From UBA6168 sp041163745 (GTDB taxonomy: Bacteria > Bacteroidota > Bacteroidia > Chitinophagales > Saprospiraceae), in NCBI GenBank assembly GCA_041163745.1, contig JBEAQU010000049.1, positions 62,001 through 126,000 on the forward strand: a stretch of DNA of 64,000 nt, written 5' to 3'. Below, piece after piece: positions 34,196 to 42,965 of this stretch. The notes beneath the pieces are model-generated. The model did not search any database, was not told the origin of the DNA, and was given only the letters and a program-made list of their open reading frames with translations. The first letter of the stretch is position 1, and each line of letters begins with the position of its first letter. A program made the position numbers and the translations under genes.

Positions 34196-35779
34196 ATGAA
34201 GTCGAAAATCGTGCTTTGGGGCAGCAATGCCCAGGATGAGAAAGTATTGGTCGCCATCGCGCTGCAGCCGGATACCAGTCGAATCGAAGGGCTGGTTTTT
34301 CCGGAAGCTACGGCGTCAGAGGATTTCTACCAACAGATGATCAGGGAATGGCGGGACGGTGACGGAATGGAACTTCCCGAACCTGCCGACAGATTCGAAA
34401 AGGAACTTTCCCTGACGGAGCGCATGTTGCCGGAAGGCTACCGCGTGGAACGCGAGGATGTCCTCAGCCGCGCCCAGACGGAATGGCAGTTCATCGTCTT
34501 GTCCGGCAAACTGCATCAAGCCTACGAAAGCCGGCTGGAGGAGCTAAAGACCAAAATCGACGCCCTGGGAAAGTTCGACCAACAGGTCTGGAACGAGCTG
34601 AAGGAATTTTGGGACAAAGTCCAGGACCAGGTAAAGGAAAAGAATCTCCTCCGGGATCACGCGAACAGACTGCGGGACCAAGCCAATCAGCTTTTCGGTT
34701 CGATGAAGGAACTCCGTACCAAACTGGACCAAGAGTTCGAACAAATGTCCAGGGAAACATACGACCAGTTCATCCGACTGCTGGACGCCGTGGAGAAGAA
34801 AGTGGAGACCAGTACCCGGGCCAATGCCATTTTCGACGAGTTGAAGCGATTGCAGCAACAATATCGGGATGCGAAGATGACCCGGGAACATCGAAACAAA
34901 GTATGGGAAAAGCTCGACGCCACTTTCAAATACGTCAAGGAGAAACGGTTCGGTGGCGGCCGTTCCGGGACAGAATCCGATTCCGCCCTGCAGCGGCTGA
35001 AGAGTCGCTACGACGGATTGATCTCCGCCATTGAAAAAATGGACGCTTCCATTCGGCGCGACCGGGACGACCTTCATTTCCAGGAACACAAGATCAGCAT
35101 CACTGCCGGACAGTTGGAAGCACAGATCCGCCAGGCCAAGATTGTCATGATCAAGGAGCGTATCCGGTCCAAGGAAGAGAAGCTGGCCGAGATGAACCAG
35201 ACCAAGACGGAACTGGAAAAACGTCTGGCGTCCATGCAGGAGAAGGAAAACCGCCGCGCCGCGCGTGACGCGGCCAAGGAGAAGATCGCCGGTGACATCA
35301 AGGCCGCCGCAGAATCCAGGGATGCGGAAGGTGACGCCACTGCCGAATCCGCTGTCGAGCCGGATGCCGATGGCACATCCGGTGCCGATGATCATGGCGC
35401 CCCCCCCCAGGAAACCCTGCTCGACGCCCTGGAGGCGACCCTTGGGGATTCGCTTGCCGATATGGTGGACACGGTCAAGGCCGTCGCCAATGTCGTCGGT
35501 GAGAAAGTGGAGGAAAAAATGGAGGAACTGAGGGAAAAGGCGCTCGGCGCCATGGAGCAAATGTCAGCGGATGCCGCCCCGGCAGCCGAAACGCCACAGG
35601 ATAAGGCATCGGAAGCGGAGGCTCCTTCCACCGAGGACACGGTGGGGGCGGATGTCGCCGAATCGTCCGATGCGCCGGCAGCGGACGCCGAACCTGATGC
35701 GGCGGCAGCCGAAGAGCCGGTGACGGACGAGCCGGCTGCGGAACCCGATGCGGCGCCGACGGACAAAACAACCGATTGA
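34196..35779 (+). CDS. Long coiled-coil protein with an acidic Ala/Glu/Asp-rich tail
   Basis: 527 residues from the ATG at 34196; upstream in-frame sequence is not protein-like. There is no signal peptide or membrane segment. Residues 1-90 form a compact domain (start KSKIVLWGSNAQDEKVLVAIAL). Residues about 95-400 are heptad-rich coiled coil, and the last 125 are acidic, Ala/Pro-rich and probably disordered, apart from a helix around EKVEEKMEELREKAL. The tail begins at an in-frame run of nine Cs (35400-35408). Function unknown; a structural role is plausible. A terminator follows at 35858. Confidence 0.75.
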   Translation: MKSKIVLWGSNAQDEKVLVAIALQPDTSRIEGLVFPEATASEDFYQQMIREWRDGDGMELPEPADRFEKELSLTERMLPEGYRVEREDVLSRAQTEWQFIVLSGKLHQAYESRLEELKTKIDALGKFDQQVWNELKEFWDKVQDQVKEKNLLRDHANRLRDQANQLFGSMKELRTKLDQEFEQMSRETYDQFIRLLDAVEKKVETSTRANAIFDELKRLQQQYRDAKMTREHRNKVWEKLDATFKYVKEKRFGGGRSGTESDSALQRLKSRYDGLISAIEKMDASIRRDRDDLHFQEHKISITAGQLEAQIRQAKIVMIKERIRSKEEKLAEMNQTKTELEKRLASMQEKENRRAARDAAKEKIAGDIKAAAESRDAEGDATAESAVEPDADGTSGADDHGAPPQETLLDALEATLGDSLADMVDTVKAVANVVGEKVEEKMEELREKALGAMEQMSADAAPAAETPQDKASEAEAPSTEDTVGADVAESSDAPAADAEPDAAAAEEPVTDEPAAEPDAAPTDKTTD

Positions 35780-35857
35780 AAGGCTGCCGGGGGTACGGGT
35801 CTTTTCCTGCTCCCGGACCAAACAACCTGCCGGACACGGATTGCACGGCATGGGTCG

Positions 35858-35897
35858 GAGGCTGTCCCAAGAAAAGGGGACAGCCTCTGTTGTTTTC
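35858..35897 (+). terminator. Terminator after the coiled-coil gene
   Basis: GAGGCTGTCCC (35858-35868) pairs perfectly over eleven bases with GGGACAGCCTC (35877-35887) around an A-rich loop. TGTTGTTTTC follows. It lies 78 bases after the stop codon. Confidence 0.7.
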
Positions 35898-36000
35898 TCC
35901 GTTATCCCAGGAAAGGAAGTGCCGCCGACTGCGTGGTATGCCCGTTGCGGGGCCGTCGTTGGCAGGACAACCTTCGGGTGTTGTAGGCTGTTATATGGAA

Positions 36001-36035
36001 AAGTCGAGGAAGCAGGGATTCAAGTCGAGGAAGCA
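36001..36035 (+). repeat. 14-bp direct repeat in front of the isoaspartyl peptidase gene
   Basis: AAGTCGAGGAAGCA occurs at 36001-36014 and again at 36022-36035, a period of 21 bases. The second copy ends 23 bases before the ATG, so the pair covers the probable leader or operator region. Confidence 0.6.
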
Positions 36036-36058
36036 AGCGCGCGTAACAAAAGACAGCC

Positions 36059-36976
36059 ATGCGCATGATACAGGCAAGATTGATAGTACATGGCGGAGCT
36101 TGGAACATCCCGACGGAATATGTGCAAGACCATATCCGGGGCGTGTCGGCGGCGGTGTCCGCTGTATTTCCGCAGCTTCAGTCCGGTCTTTCCGCGCTGG
36201 ATGCGGTGGAGGCGGCGGTTTCCATCCTGGAGGAAGACCCAACCTTCGATGCGGGCAGGGGCGCGTTCCTCAACGAATGCGGGGAGGTGGAGTTGGATGC
36301 CATGATCATGGATGGGCGTGATCTGGGGGTCGGTGCCGTGGCGGCGCTCCAGCAGGTGCTGCATCCGGTACAGGTAGCCAGGCGGGTCATGGAATCCACC
36401 GAACATTGTCTGCTGGTCGGAAAGGGGGCGCAGGCTTTTGCGGTACGGTCAGGATTTACGCTGGTACCGGAAGCGGATCTGTTAACGGAACGCGAGCGAG
36501 CATATTTCGAGCAAATCCGGCGGGATCAGGGCTATCGAACCAGGCATCCGTTCGAGGCCCTGCCGATGGATACCGTGGGGGCCGTCGCGATGGACCGGTT
36601 TGGCAACCTGGCGGCGGCGACTTCCACCGGTGGCACGGCCAGGAAACTGCAGGGCCGCGTAGGGGATTGCCCGCTGCCCGGTGCGGGAGCCTATGCGGAC
36701 AATGCCCTCGGGGCGGCATCCGCCACCGGATGGGGAGAATCCATCATGAAGGTCCTGTTGACGAAGACGGCCTGTGACCGCATGGGTGTTTCGGATGCTG
36801 ACGGAGCGGCTTCCTTCGCCATTTCGGAACTCGCAAGGAAAGTGAACGGATTGGGTGGCATCATCGCCATCGACCGGCAGGGAAGATACGGAATTGCCCA
36901 CAATACGCCTCGGATGGCCTACGCATATGTTTCCGGTCAGGGAGACGTCACCGCCCGGATCACGTATCCAGCCTGA
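36059..36976 (+). CDS. Isoaspartyl peptidase / L-asparaginase (Ntn hydrolase)
   Basis: 305-residue plant-type asparaginase that matures by self-cleavage. The new N-terminal nucleophile is Thr172 in MDTVGAVAMDRFGNLAAATSTGG, which matches the family. The oxyanion and substrate segments HGGAWNIP at the start and GRGAFLNECGEVELDA at 66-80 are present. Such enzymes remove isoaspartyl dipeptides from damaged proteins and hydrolyse asparagine. No signal peptide is seen, so it should be cytoplasmic. It probably shares a transcript with the aspartoacylase-like gene 25 bases downstream. Confidence 0.93.
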   Translation: MRMIQARLIVHGGAWNIPTEYVQDHIRGVSAAVSAVFPQLQSGLSALDAVEAAVSILEEDPTFDAGRGAFLNECGEVELDAMIMDGRDLGVGAVAALQQVLHPVQVARRVMESTEHCLLVGKGAQAFAVRSGFTLVPEADLLTERERAYFEQIRRDQGYRTRHPFEALPMDTVGAVAMDRFGNLAAATSTGGTARKLQGRVGDCPLPGAGAYADNALGAASATGWGESIMKVLLTKTACDRMGVSDADGAASFAISELARKVNGLGGIIAIDRQGRYGIAHNTPRMAYAYVSGQGDVTARITYPA

Positions 36977-37001
36977 ATCCAGGCAACGGGGACGATATCC
37001 G

Positions 37002-37973
37002 ATGGGGACATGCAAAACATGCATGGATAATATGGATTGCACGGAAAGAATCATCGGAAGATACGAAGGCTCGGCACCGGGGCCCTTGTTCATCTGTACA
37101 GCGGGGATGCATGGTAACGAGCCTGCCGGCATACGTGCTTTGAAAACTGTGTTCGAACTATTGGAAAGGGAGCAGGAAATCCGACCGGAATTCCGTTTTC
37201 ACGGACGGCTGGTAGGGCTGGTCGGCAATATGGCAGCCTGTCAGCGCGGCGTCCGTTTCATCGGCAAAGACCTGAACCGGCAATGGGACCCTGCCCATGT
37301 GGATGCCTTGCGTTCAAGACCGGCGGGTGTGTCCCTCGAGCCGGAGGATACGGAATTGTTGGACTTGCTTTCGGAAATCGAGCGTGAGATGGATTCCATG
37401 CCTGAATCGCCGGTGGTGTTGCTGGACCTGCACACCACCTCCGCATCGGGCGGTATTTTCGCTGTTGCTACGGATGACCCGGAGAGTCTCCGCATAGCCA
37501 AGGGGCTGCACGTACCGGTCATCACCGGAATGTTGCGGGGGCTGCGCGGCACCACACTGCACTTCTTCAGCCGCCGCAGGTTCGGCCGACCCCTGGCCAG
37601 CGCCGCTTTCGAGGCTGGGCAGCATGGGGATCCGCTCTCGGTCAACCGCACCATCTCCGCTGTCATCAATTGTATGCGTTCGATCGGCAATGTGCGGCCT
37701 GAGGATGTGGAAACCAGGCATGACGAATTATTGCGTCGGTATGCACGGGCGTTGCCTACGGTGGCGGAACTGGTCTATTCCCACCGTATAGCACCGGGTG
37801 ATGCCTTCGTGATGCAACCCGGGTACCGCAATTTTCAGGCGGTGGAAGCAGGGGAATGGTTGGCGACGGACCGCAACGGACCGGTCAGGGCTCCGGCGGC
37901 GGGTTTGGTATTGATGCCGTTGTACCAGCCGCAAGGCTGCGACGGATTTTTCCTGGTTCGTCCGAAGGAATGA
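37002..37973 (+). CDS. Succinylglutamate desuccinylase/aspartoacylase-family zinc enzyme
   Basis: 323 residues from the ATG at 37002. Zinc ligands appear as GMHGNEPAG (His and Glu) and as the His of LLDLHTTSASGG. The GKDLNRQW segment is the usual substrate-binding Asn-Arg pair. The C-terminal domain is beta-rich and ends in LVRPKE. Family members cleave N-acylated amino acids such as N-acetylaspartate or N-succinylglutamate. Its position right after an isoaspartyl peptidase suggests that both act on modified aspartate or glutamate, which is an inference from context only. Confidence 0.87.
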   Translation: MGTCKTCMDNMDCTERIIGRYEGSAPGPLFICTAGMHGNEPAGIRALKTVFELLEREQEIRPEFRFHGRLVGLVGNMAACQRGVRFIGKDLNRQWDPAHVDALRSRPAGVSLEPEDTELLDLLSEIEREMDSMPESPVVLLDLHTTSASGGIFAVATDDPESLRIAKGLHVPVITGMLRGLRGTTLHFFSRRRFGRPLASAAFEAGQHGDPLSVNRTISAVINCMRSIGNVRPEDVETRHDELLRRYARALPTVAELVYSHRIAPGDAFVMQPGYRNFQAVEAGEWLATDRNGPVRAPAAGLVLMPLYQPQGCDGFFLVRPKE

Positions 37974-38005
37974 GAGGCAAGCAACTTGCAGCGGACCGGT
38001 TCACC

Positions 38006-38998
38006 CTATTTCAGTTCGAACGCACCGGTACCCGCGAGATAGCCTTTGTTATAGATCTCCACATCGTAGGAACCTGGTTGGAACGTCAGGGAGGGTGCCC
38101 ATACGAAGCATAGCCGTGCTTCCTTGTTCGCATAGTCGTATTCCTTGACCTGCGTGTAGGATACCTTTTCCCCAGTCTTCCGGTTGACGAGGGTGCTGGT
38201 GCCAAGGTCTTCGATAGCCAGCGTTTCCCCTCTTGGATTGACGATGCGGATGAAGAACTGTTCCGTTCCGGCCTTGACCACCTCGTTGGGGAGGGTGGTG
38301 AAACATACTTTCAATTGGTTGACCCGTCGGGCGCTGCTCTTTTCCGCCGCTTTGCCGCTTTTCTTCAATTGGAGGCCGGTAACTGCTATGTCCTTCACCT
38401 GAATGACGGAACCGATGGCCACCGCCTTGCTGAGTTCCTCCCTTTCCTGCAGCAGCAGCTGGCGGTTGTCGATGAGCGCCTGGTTTTCCGCTGTTTGTCT
38501 CTGCAGGGCCGCCTGCAGGCTGTCGTTGTCGGACCGGAGGGCGGCGTTGGCAGTGGCCAGCGCTTCCTGTTCTTGCCTCAGTTGTTCGATTTCCGTCAGG
38601 TAACCGGTGATGGTGGACTTGAGTTGTTTGATTTCCTCCCTTGCCTCTTCCAGGCGGCTCTTGTTGCGCAGCAGGTTGGAAATCTGGTTTCGCTGTTGTT
38701 CCAGTTCCCCTTTGTATTGGTCGATCAGCTGGTTGGCATCCGCATATTCCGAGCGGAGGCTTTCCAGTTCCGCCAAGGCTTCGTTGTATTCCCGTTGCAG
38801 GTCCATGCGGAGTTGTTCCGACTCCTCCAGTTCCGCGACTTTCTGTTCCAGTATGCGGGTGGTGTTGGAACTCTTGTAAGCGAACCAACCGGCCATGGCC
38901 ACCAGCAGCAGGGCCGGCAGCCAGATCAAGGGCCAGCGGCTTCGATTCCGGCCGGCCGTCTTTTCGTTGTCAAACAATTCCTGATCTGAGGAGGACAT
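38006..38998 (-). CDS. Single-pass membrane protein with a long coiled coil
   Basis: 330 residues. A basic N-terminus is followed by one membrane helix (about 22-41). A heptad-rich coiled coil fills about 45-195 (SNLLRNKSRLEEAREEIKQL region). The last 120 residues form a beta-sandwich-like domain with FFIRIVNPRGETLAIEDLG and PGSYDVEIYNKGYLAG. Inside-negative topology would place the coil and sandwich outside. Related proteins are widespread in Bacteroidota without assigned function. It converges on the aspartoacylase-like gene. Confidence 0.75.
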   Translation of the reverse strand: MSSSDQELFDNEKTAGRNRSRWPLIWLPALLLVAMAGWFAYKSSNTTRILEQKVAELEESEQLRMDLQREYNEALAELESLRSEYADANQLIDQYKGELEQQRNQISNLLRNKSRLEEAREEIKQLKSTITGYLTEIEQLRQEQEALATANAALRSDNDSLQAALQRQTAENQALIDNRQLLLQEREELSKAVAIGSVIQVKDIAVTGLQLKKSGKAAEKSSARRVNQLKVCFTTLPNEVVKAGTEQFFIRIVNPRGETLAIEDLGTSTLVNRKTGEKVSYTQVKEYDYANKEARLCFVWAPSLTFQPGSYDVEIYNKGYLAGTGAFELK

Positions 38999-39136
38999 GG
39001 CGCTGTGGTGTTTTGTCTGAGTGGGAAGCCGGAACCGTGGGTCCCGGACCCCCTAAGTCCATAAGGTGACAGCGCGGGAAATTGTTCGTTGGGGTGGCCA
39101 ATTAAGCGGGGATACCCAGGGATGCCGGCCCGATGC

Positions 39137-40318
39137 TCATCGGTCGGCGAGAGAGAGTCGTAGTCCGCCATAGGAGGCCGTCGCCTTAATCCGGCCTGTC
39201 GCTTGTTGTTGTCGGGCGTAGCCTTTTACTTCCCGGGAGGTGCTCCTGGTTTGGTCCAGGGTGATTTGCAGGTTGGCGGGGTATCGGAGATCCGCATAAC
39301 TGCAGGTGGCCTCCAGGGTATATGCCGCTTCGGGAGCCACCGCCACCCTGAAATCGGTATATTGCCCGGTGAGGAGCAGCTGGGAGAAGCGGTCGGGAAG
39401 GTGTAGGATGCGAAGCCCGCCGTAGCTCATGTCGAAATCGCCTGATTCGGTCAGTTGCCGGATGATGATATCGGTGTAGTTCGCTTTGCAGCGGATGGAG
39501 GAGACCGATTCGATCTCCAGGTTGCCGTAGCGAGCGTCAACGTCGAGGTGTTCCACCGGTCCGATTTCGAATTGGTCGTAGCGGGAATCGATGACGGCTT
39601 CCGTGGCCTGGTCGATGAAGATTTTTGAATAGCGGGTCAGGAGCGTGGCCCGGTTCGTCTTGTTGACATATAGCTTGCCATAGGCGATTTTTGCATCCGT
39701 CTGTCGGGCCTCGACGACGGTACCGTTGCCGTAGCTGAGTTCGAGGCGGAGTTCCTGTCGGATTCCTTCCAGTCGCACGTTACCGTACTTTACCCGTACA
39801 TCCGCCTTCCCGTCGAGCGGGTCGGCGACCACATCCCCGTAGTGATGCTCCAGTTCCAGGTTTACCGAAGCGGGCAGATGAACCAGGTAGTCTATTTCGT
39901 ACTTGTCGTCGCTTCCGCCCCATGACCACCAGCTGTTGCTGCTGCTGATGACGGTTTCGGCGCGAACCGATCGGGGTGTGTTGGAGAAATCGATGTCGAT
40001 GCGCTCGAAAACGTCCGCCGCATCTTCGGCGGTACGGGCTTCGACCCGGATGGTGACGTCGATCCGGGTCATCGGTTTGGACCAGGTCCGTACGGTAGTT
40101 TTTCCATGGCGGTTGTGAAGGCTGACCGTTCCGTCCGCCTGGATAGGGAATTCCCGTTGGACGGATTTGGAGAATTCCTGCGAGACAGTGCGGGCTTCAC
40201 CTGCGACGATGGTTGTGGTGGCGGAAGCCGGCAGTGGGAAGAGCATGCCATGGAGCGCCAGGAAACATCCAGCCCATGTCTGCAGGAGGGGGGTGCTGAG
40301 GTCAAAGGGAGATTTCAT
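39137..40318 (-). CDS. Exported DUF4097-like beta-repeat protein
   Basis: 393 residues with a signal sequence (cleavage near PASATT). The rest is a repetitive beta-strand protein with repeated short motifs such as VKYGNVRL, LSYGNGTV, IAYGKLYV, DARYGNLEI and MSYGGLRIL, the pattern of a right-handed beta-helix. No enzyme motif was seen. Proteins of this kind often sit beside ECF sigma / anti-sigma pairs in Bacteroidota, as here. The start overlaps the anti-sigma gene by 17 bases. A surface or periplasmic sensor role is possible but unproven. Confidence 0.8.
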   Translation of the reverse strand: MKSPFDLSTPLLQTWAGCFLALHGMLFPLPASATTTIVAGEARTVSQEFSKSVQREFPIQADGTVSLHNRHGKTTVRTWSKPMTRIDVTIRVEARTAEDAADVFERIDIDFSNTPRSVRAETVISSSNSWWSWGGSDDKYEIDYLVHLPASVNLELEHHYGDVVADPLDGKADVRVKYGNVRLEGIRQELRLELSYGNGTVVEARQTDAKIAYGKLYVNKTNRATLLTRYSKIFIDQATEAVIDSRYDQFEIGPVEHLDVDARYGNLEIESVSSIRCKANYTDIIIRQLTESGDFDMSYGGLRILHLPDRFSQLLLTGQYTDFRVAVAPEAAYTLEATCSYADLRYPANLQITLDQTRSTSREVKGYARQQQATGRIKATASYGGLRLSLADR

Positions 40319-40889
40319 GCGGGTGTTTTTTTTGATCGGAATCCGCTGTGCGCTGAATTTTCTCCAACACAGTTTCCAGCAGGTTGATCCGGATTTGATA
40401 ATTGGCGATCATGGCCTGGATGACAAGTTCGGCTGCTTCGGGAGAAGCGGCGGGCAATTCGCGGCGAAGATCCTCATATCGTTGTTCCAGTTCCGCGAGA
40501 TCCGCTTCCAGTGTCCGGTCCTGGTGGGAGGCAGCCAGGACTTTGCTGCGGCGATGGATTTCCATTCGGTAGAAGATTTCCAATTCCGCGTATTCCGGGG
40601 AGACATCCCCCAGGGAATCCGGACGGGACGAGTTCTCGGCATAATATCGGCCGGCGGCGGTACCGAGCAGGACCAGTGCGGCGGCGGCGGCGGCAAGCCG
40701 GAACCGATGCCAGGGGCGGACAAGCCCCGGGACAGTGCGGTGTTCCCGGCTTCGGGTCGGGCGGGAGGCGGGTTGAAAGTCCGTCTGCCGGTCGAGCCGC
40801 CGTTCCAGGGATTGCCACAGTTCCTCCCGGGGATTGGCATCATCAAACGCGGCCCTGTTTTTCCGGATGAATTCCTGCAAAGGATCCAT
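40302..40889 (-). CDS. Probable anti-sigma factor (single membrane helix)
   Basis: 195 residues from the ATG at 40889, 26 bases after the sigma gene. The cytoplasmic N-terminus (about 1-60) starts MDPLQEFIRKNRAAFDD with a short acidic helix and an ELWQSLERRL segment. One membrane helix follows at about 65-83. The outer part is a helical bundle rich in Glu, Arg and Ala. No zinc-finger HxxxCxxC motif is present. The call rests on size, topology and position directly after an ECF sigma gene. Confidence 0.7.
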   Translation of the reverse strand: MDPLQEFIRKNRAAFDDANPREELWQSLERRLDRQTDFQPASRPTRSREHRTVPGLVRPWHRFRLAAAAAALVLLGTAAGRYYAENSSRPDSLGDVSPEYAELEIFYRMEIHRRSKVLAASHQDRTLEADLAELEQRYEDLRRELPAASPEAAELVIQAMIANYQIRINLLETVLEKIQRTADSDQKKHPHEISL

Positions 40890-40915
40890 AGGGTAGTTTT
40901 TTTCCGGTGGTCGTC

Positions 40916-41467
40916 TCAAGACAAGAGTTCCTTTCCGGCCAGCAGCTCCCGCATTCTTTGGCGGGCCCTGCTGAGCTGTGATTTGGAGGTGGATTCGGTC
41001 ACATCCAGTATGCTTGCGATTTCCTGGTGGTCGTACCCTTCGAACATGTACAGCGTGAAGACAATGCGGTATCCATCAGGCAAGGCGGCCAGCGCCTGGC
41101 CGATGGCCGCCACATCGAGCTTTTTTTCCACGGGGGTGTCCGGTTCGGTCGGCAGCCTAAGGAGCTTGTCATCGAGGAATTCCAGGCGAAGGTTCCTTTT
41201 CTTGAGAAAGTTGATGCAATTGTTGATGACAATGCGCTTGATCCAGGCGCCGGGGCTTGATTCCCCGCGGAAGGTGTGCAGTTTTAGGAAAACATCCAGG
41301 AAGGATTGCTGCAGCAGATCCTCCGCATCCAAGTCGTTGTTGACCATCCGGCGGCAGACATTGTACATGGCCTTGGCGTACAGGTGGTACAATTCGAATT
41401 GAGCCTTCCGGTCTCCTTTCGTACAACGACGGATGATATCCTGATGAATGGCGCTGGTGTTTTCCAA
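40916..41467 (-). CDS. ECF-type RNA polymerase sigma factor
   Basis: 183 residues. Region 2 covers about 15-85, with DLDAEDLLQQSFLDVFLKLHTFRG and the -10 recognition helix WIKRIVINNCINFLKK. Region 4 covers about 120-175, with ALPDGYRIVFTLYMFEGYDHQEIASILDVTESTSKSQLSRAR, where the helix-turn-helix recognises the -35 element. Regions 1 and 3 are absent, as in ECF factors. It heads the unit sigma - anti-sigma - DUF4097 protein, so it is probably held inactive by the membrane anti-sigma factor. Confidence 0.95.
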   Translation of the reverse strand: MENTSAIHQDIIRRCTKGDRKAQFELYHLYAKAMYNVCRRMVNNDLDAEDLLQQSFLDVFLKLHTFRGESSPGAWIKRIVINNCINFLKKRNLRLEFLDDKLLRLPTEPDTPVEKKLDVAAIGQALAALPDGYRIVFTLYMFEGYDHQEIASILDVTESTSKSQLSRARQRMRELLAGKELLS

Positions 41468-41759
41468 TATTCCTTGCGTAGTTCGGCATTAAGGACAAGT
41501 TGCCGGGAAGAGGGTTGCACAAGGTTGCGGGCAAGGCGGGTTGTCGGTTTGTTGTACTCCCGACGCGGGCAGGCTGGGGTGGCGGGGCGGCGAAAAGACG
41601 AATGGACGCATGTCCGGGAAGGGTTCCGATGAAGGAACCGACCGTACATACGTCCAAGGCGGAGGATTCCGGCCGTCGAGGGGACTGCCGGGCGGGGGGC
41701 AAGGGATTCTGCCGCCGGGTCGGAAAACCGGTCATACCGGTATTCAGACCCGGTGGGCA

Positions 41760-42275
41760 TCACTCCAGGCCGAGTTTGGCCCTTACCAATCCGGTGATGT
41801 CGGAAGTCTCGTCGGCATACAGGATGATGCCGGATTGTGCGTCGAAGATATATTGGAAGCCGCCTTCCTGCGCCACGGCCTGAATGGCATCGTTGACTTT
41901 CTGGAGAATCGGTTCCATTCCTTCGGCTTGTTTTTCCGAGATTTCCTGTTCCGCTTTTTGGCTGTAGCTGTAGATTTCCTCCTGCATCTGCTGGAGTTCC
42001 GCCGTGACCTGTTCCTCTTCCTTGGGAGTCATTTCTCCACGTGCCTTCTTTTGTTCGGCGGTCTGTGCTTTTTGCTGCAGCTGGGCGATTTTGGCCTCCC
42101 CATCCTTCTTGAGGATATTCTGGCGGGCCTCCAGGCTGGAACGCAGCTCCCGCATCTCCGGCATGTCTTTGAGGATCAGCGCAGAATTGAGATAGCCGAA
42201 CTTCTGGGCCTGAGCCACGAGGGCGGTGCACACGAAAGCGGCCGCCAACAATCCTGTCTTGATGAAAGTCTTCAT
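41760..42275 (-). CDS. OmpH/Skp-like periplasmic chaperone (paralogue 1)
   Basis: 171 residues from the ATG at 42275, with a signal peptide ending near VAQAQ. The pattern is that of Skp: a short beta strand (KFGYLNSALIL), then a long coiled-coil tentacle (about 45-125), and a final strand pair (FQYIFDAQSGIILYAD). Skp trimers hold unfolded outer-membrane proteins. A second copy lies 174 bases upstream on the same strand. The usual BamA gene is not adjacent. Confidence 0.9.
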   Translation of the reverse strand: MKTFIKTGLLAAAFVCTALVAQAQKFGYLNSALILKDMPEMRELRSSLEARQNILKKDGEAKIAQLQQKAQTAEQKKARGEMTPKEEEQVTAELQQMQEEIYSYSQKAEQEISEKQAEGMEPILQKVNDAIQAVAQEGGFQYIFDAQSGIILYADETSDITGLVRAKLGLE

Positions 42276-42449
42276 AAGTTGCTTCTGTGATTTAAAAGAG
42301 TGAAACGGCACATTTCGGTCGGGGGGACGGAAATGCGTGTAAAGGAGTGCCAAAATTAAAAAAAAGTTGGCATGCGGAAGGTCGGATTCGCGAACGGGGC
42401 ATCGGACAGCCAGGGTGCCTGTCAGGGGCGGCGTGAGCTGCGGTTCGAT

Positions 42450-42965
42450 TCAATTCCTGCGCAGGCGGTCCAGCACTTCGTTCGTCTTGTCGTAGGCGGG
42501 GTTGGCGAACAGCATGCCTGCGGCGGAGCCTCTGTCGAAAATGAAATCGTAGCCTTTGTCACCGGCATATTCCTCGATGGTAGCGTAGACCTTTTCCTGG
42601 ATTGGCTGCACGAGTTCCTTACGTTTTTGGAACAAGGCACCTTCCGGCCCGAACTTTTCCTTCTGCAGTTCGCGGACTTGTTTTTCCATGTCCATGATTT
42701 CTTCTTCCTTCTGGCGGCGGGCATCATCGCTGAGCAGCACCTGTTCCGCCTGGTAGCGATTGTACTGTCCTTTTATCTTGTCGTATTCCTGCGCGATTTC
42801 CTGGCGCCAGGCGGACGCGATGCGGTCGAGTTCCTGTTGGGCGGTTTGGTATTCCTCGATGGTTTCCAGGATGACCTTGACATCCACATAAGCGATTCGC
42901 TGGGCGGACAGGGTGAGGGAGGTGGTCAGTCCGAGGAGGAACAGGAAGATGGTTCGTTTTGTCAT
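42450..42965 (-). CDS. OmpH/Skp-like periplasmic chaperone (paralogue 2)
   Basis: 171 residues with a signal peptide ending near LTLSAQ. The core runs IAYVDVKVIL, a long coiled-coil hairpin (about 40-125) with KGQYNRYQAEQVLLSDD at the turn, then YDFIFDRGSAAGMLFANP. It is clearly homologous to paralogue 1 but diverged. Having two Skp copies in a row is typical of Bacteroidota. The divergent neighbour is asnS. Confidence 0.9.
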   Translation of the reverse strand: MTKRTIFLFLLGLTTSLTLSAQRIAYVDVKVILETIEEYQTAQQELDRIASAWRQEIAQEYDKIKGQYNRYQAEQVLLSDDARRQKEEEIMDMEKQVRELQKEKFGPEGALFQKRKELVQPIQEKVYATIEEYAGDKGYDFIFDRGSAAGMLFANPAYDKTNEVLDRLRRN

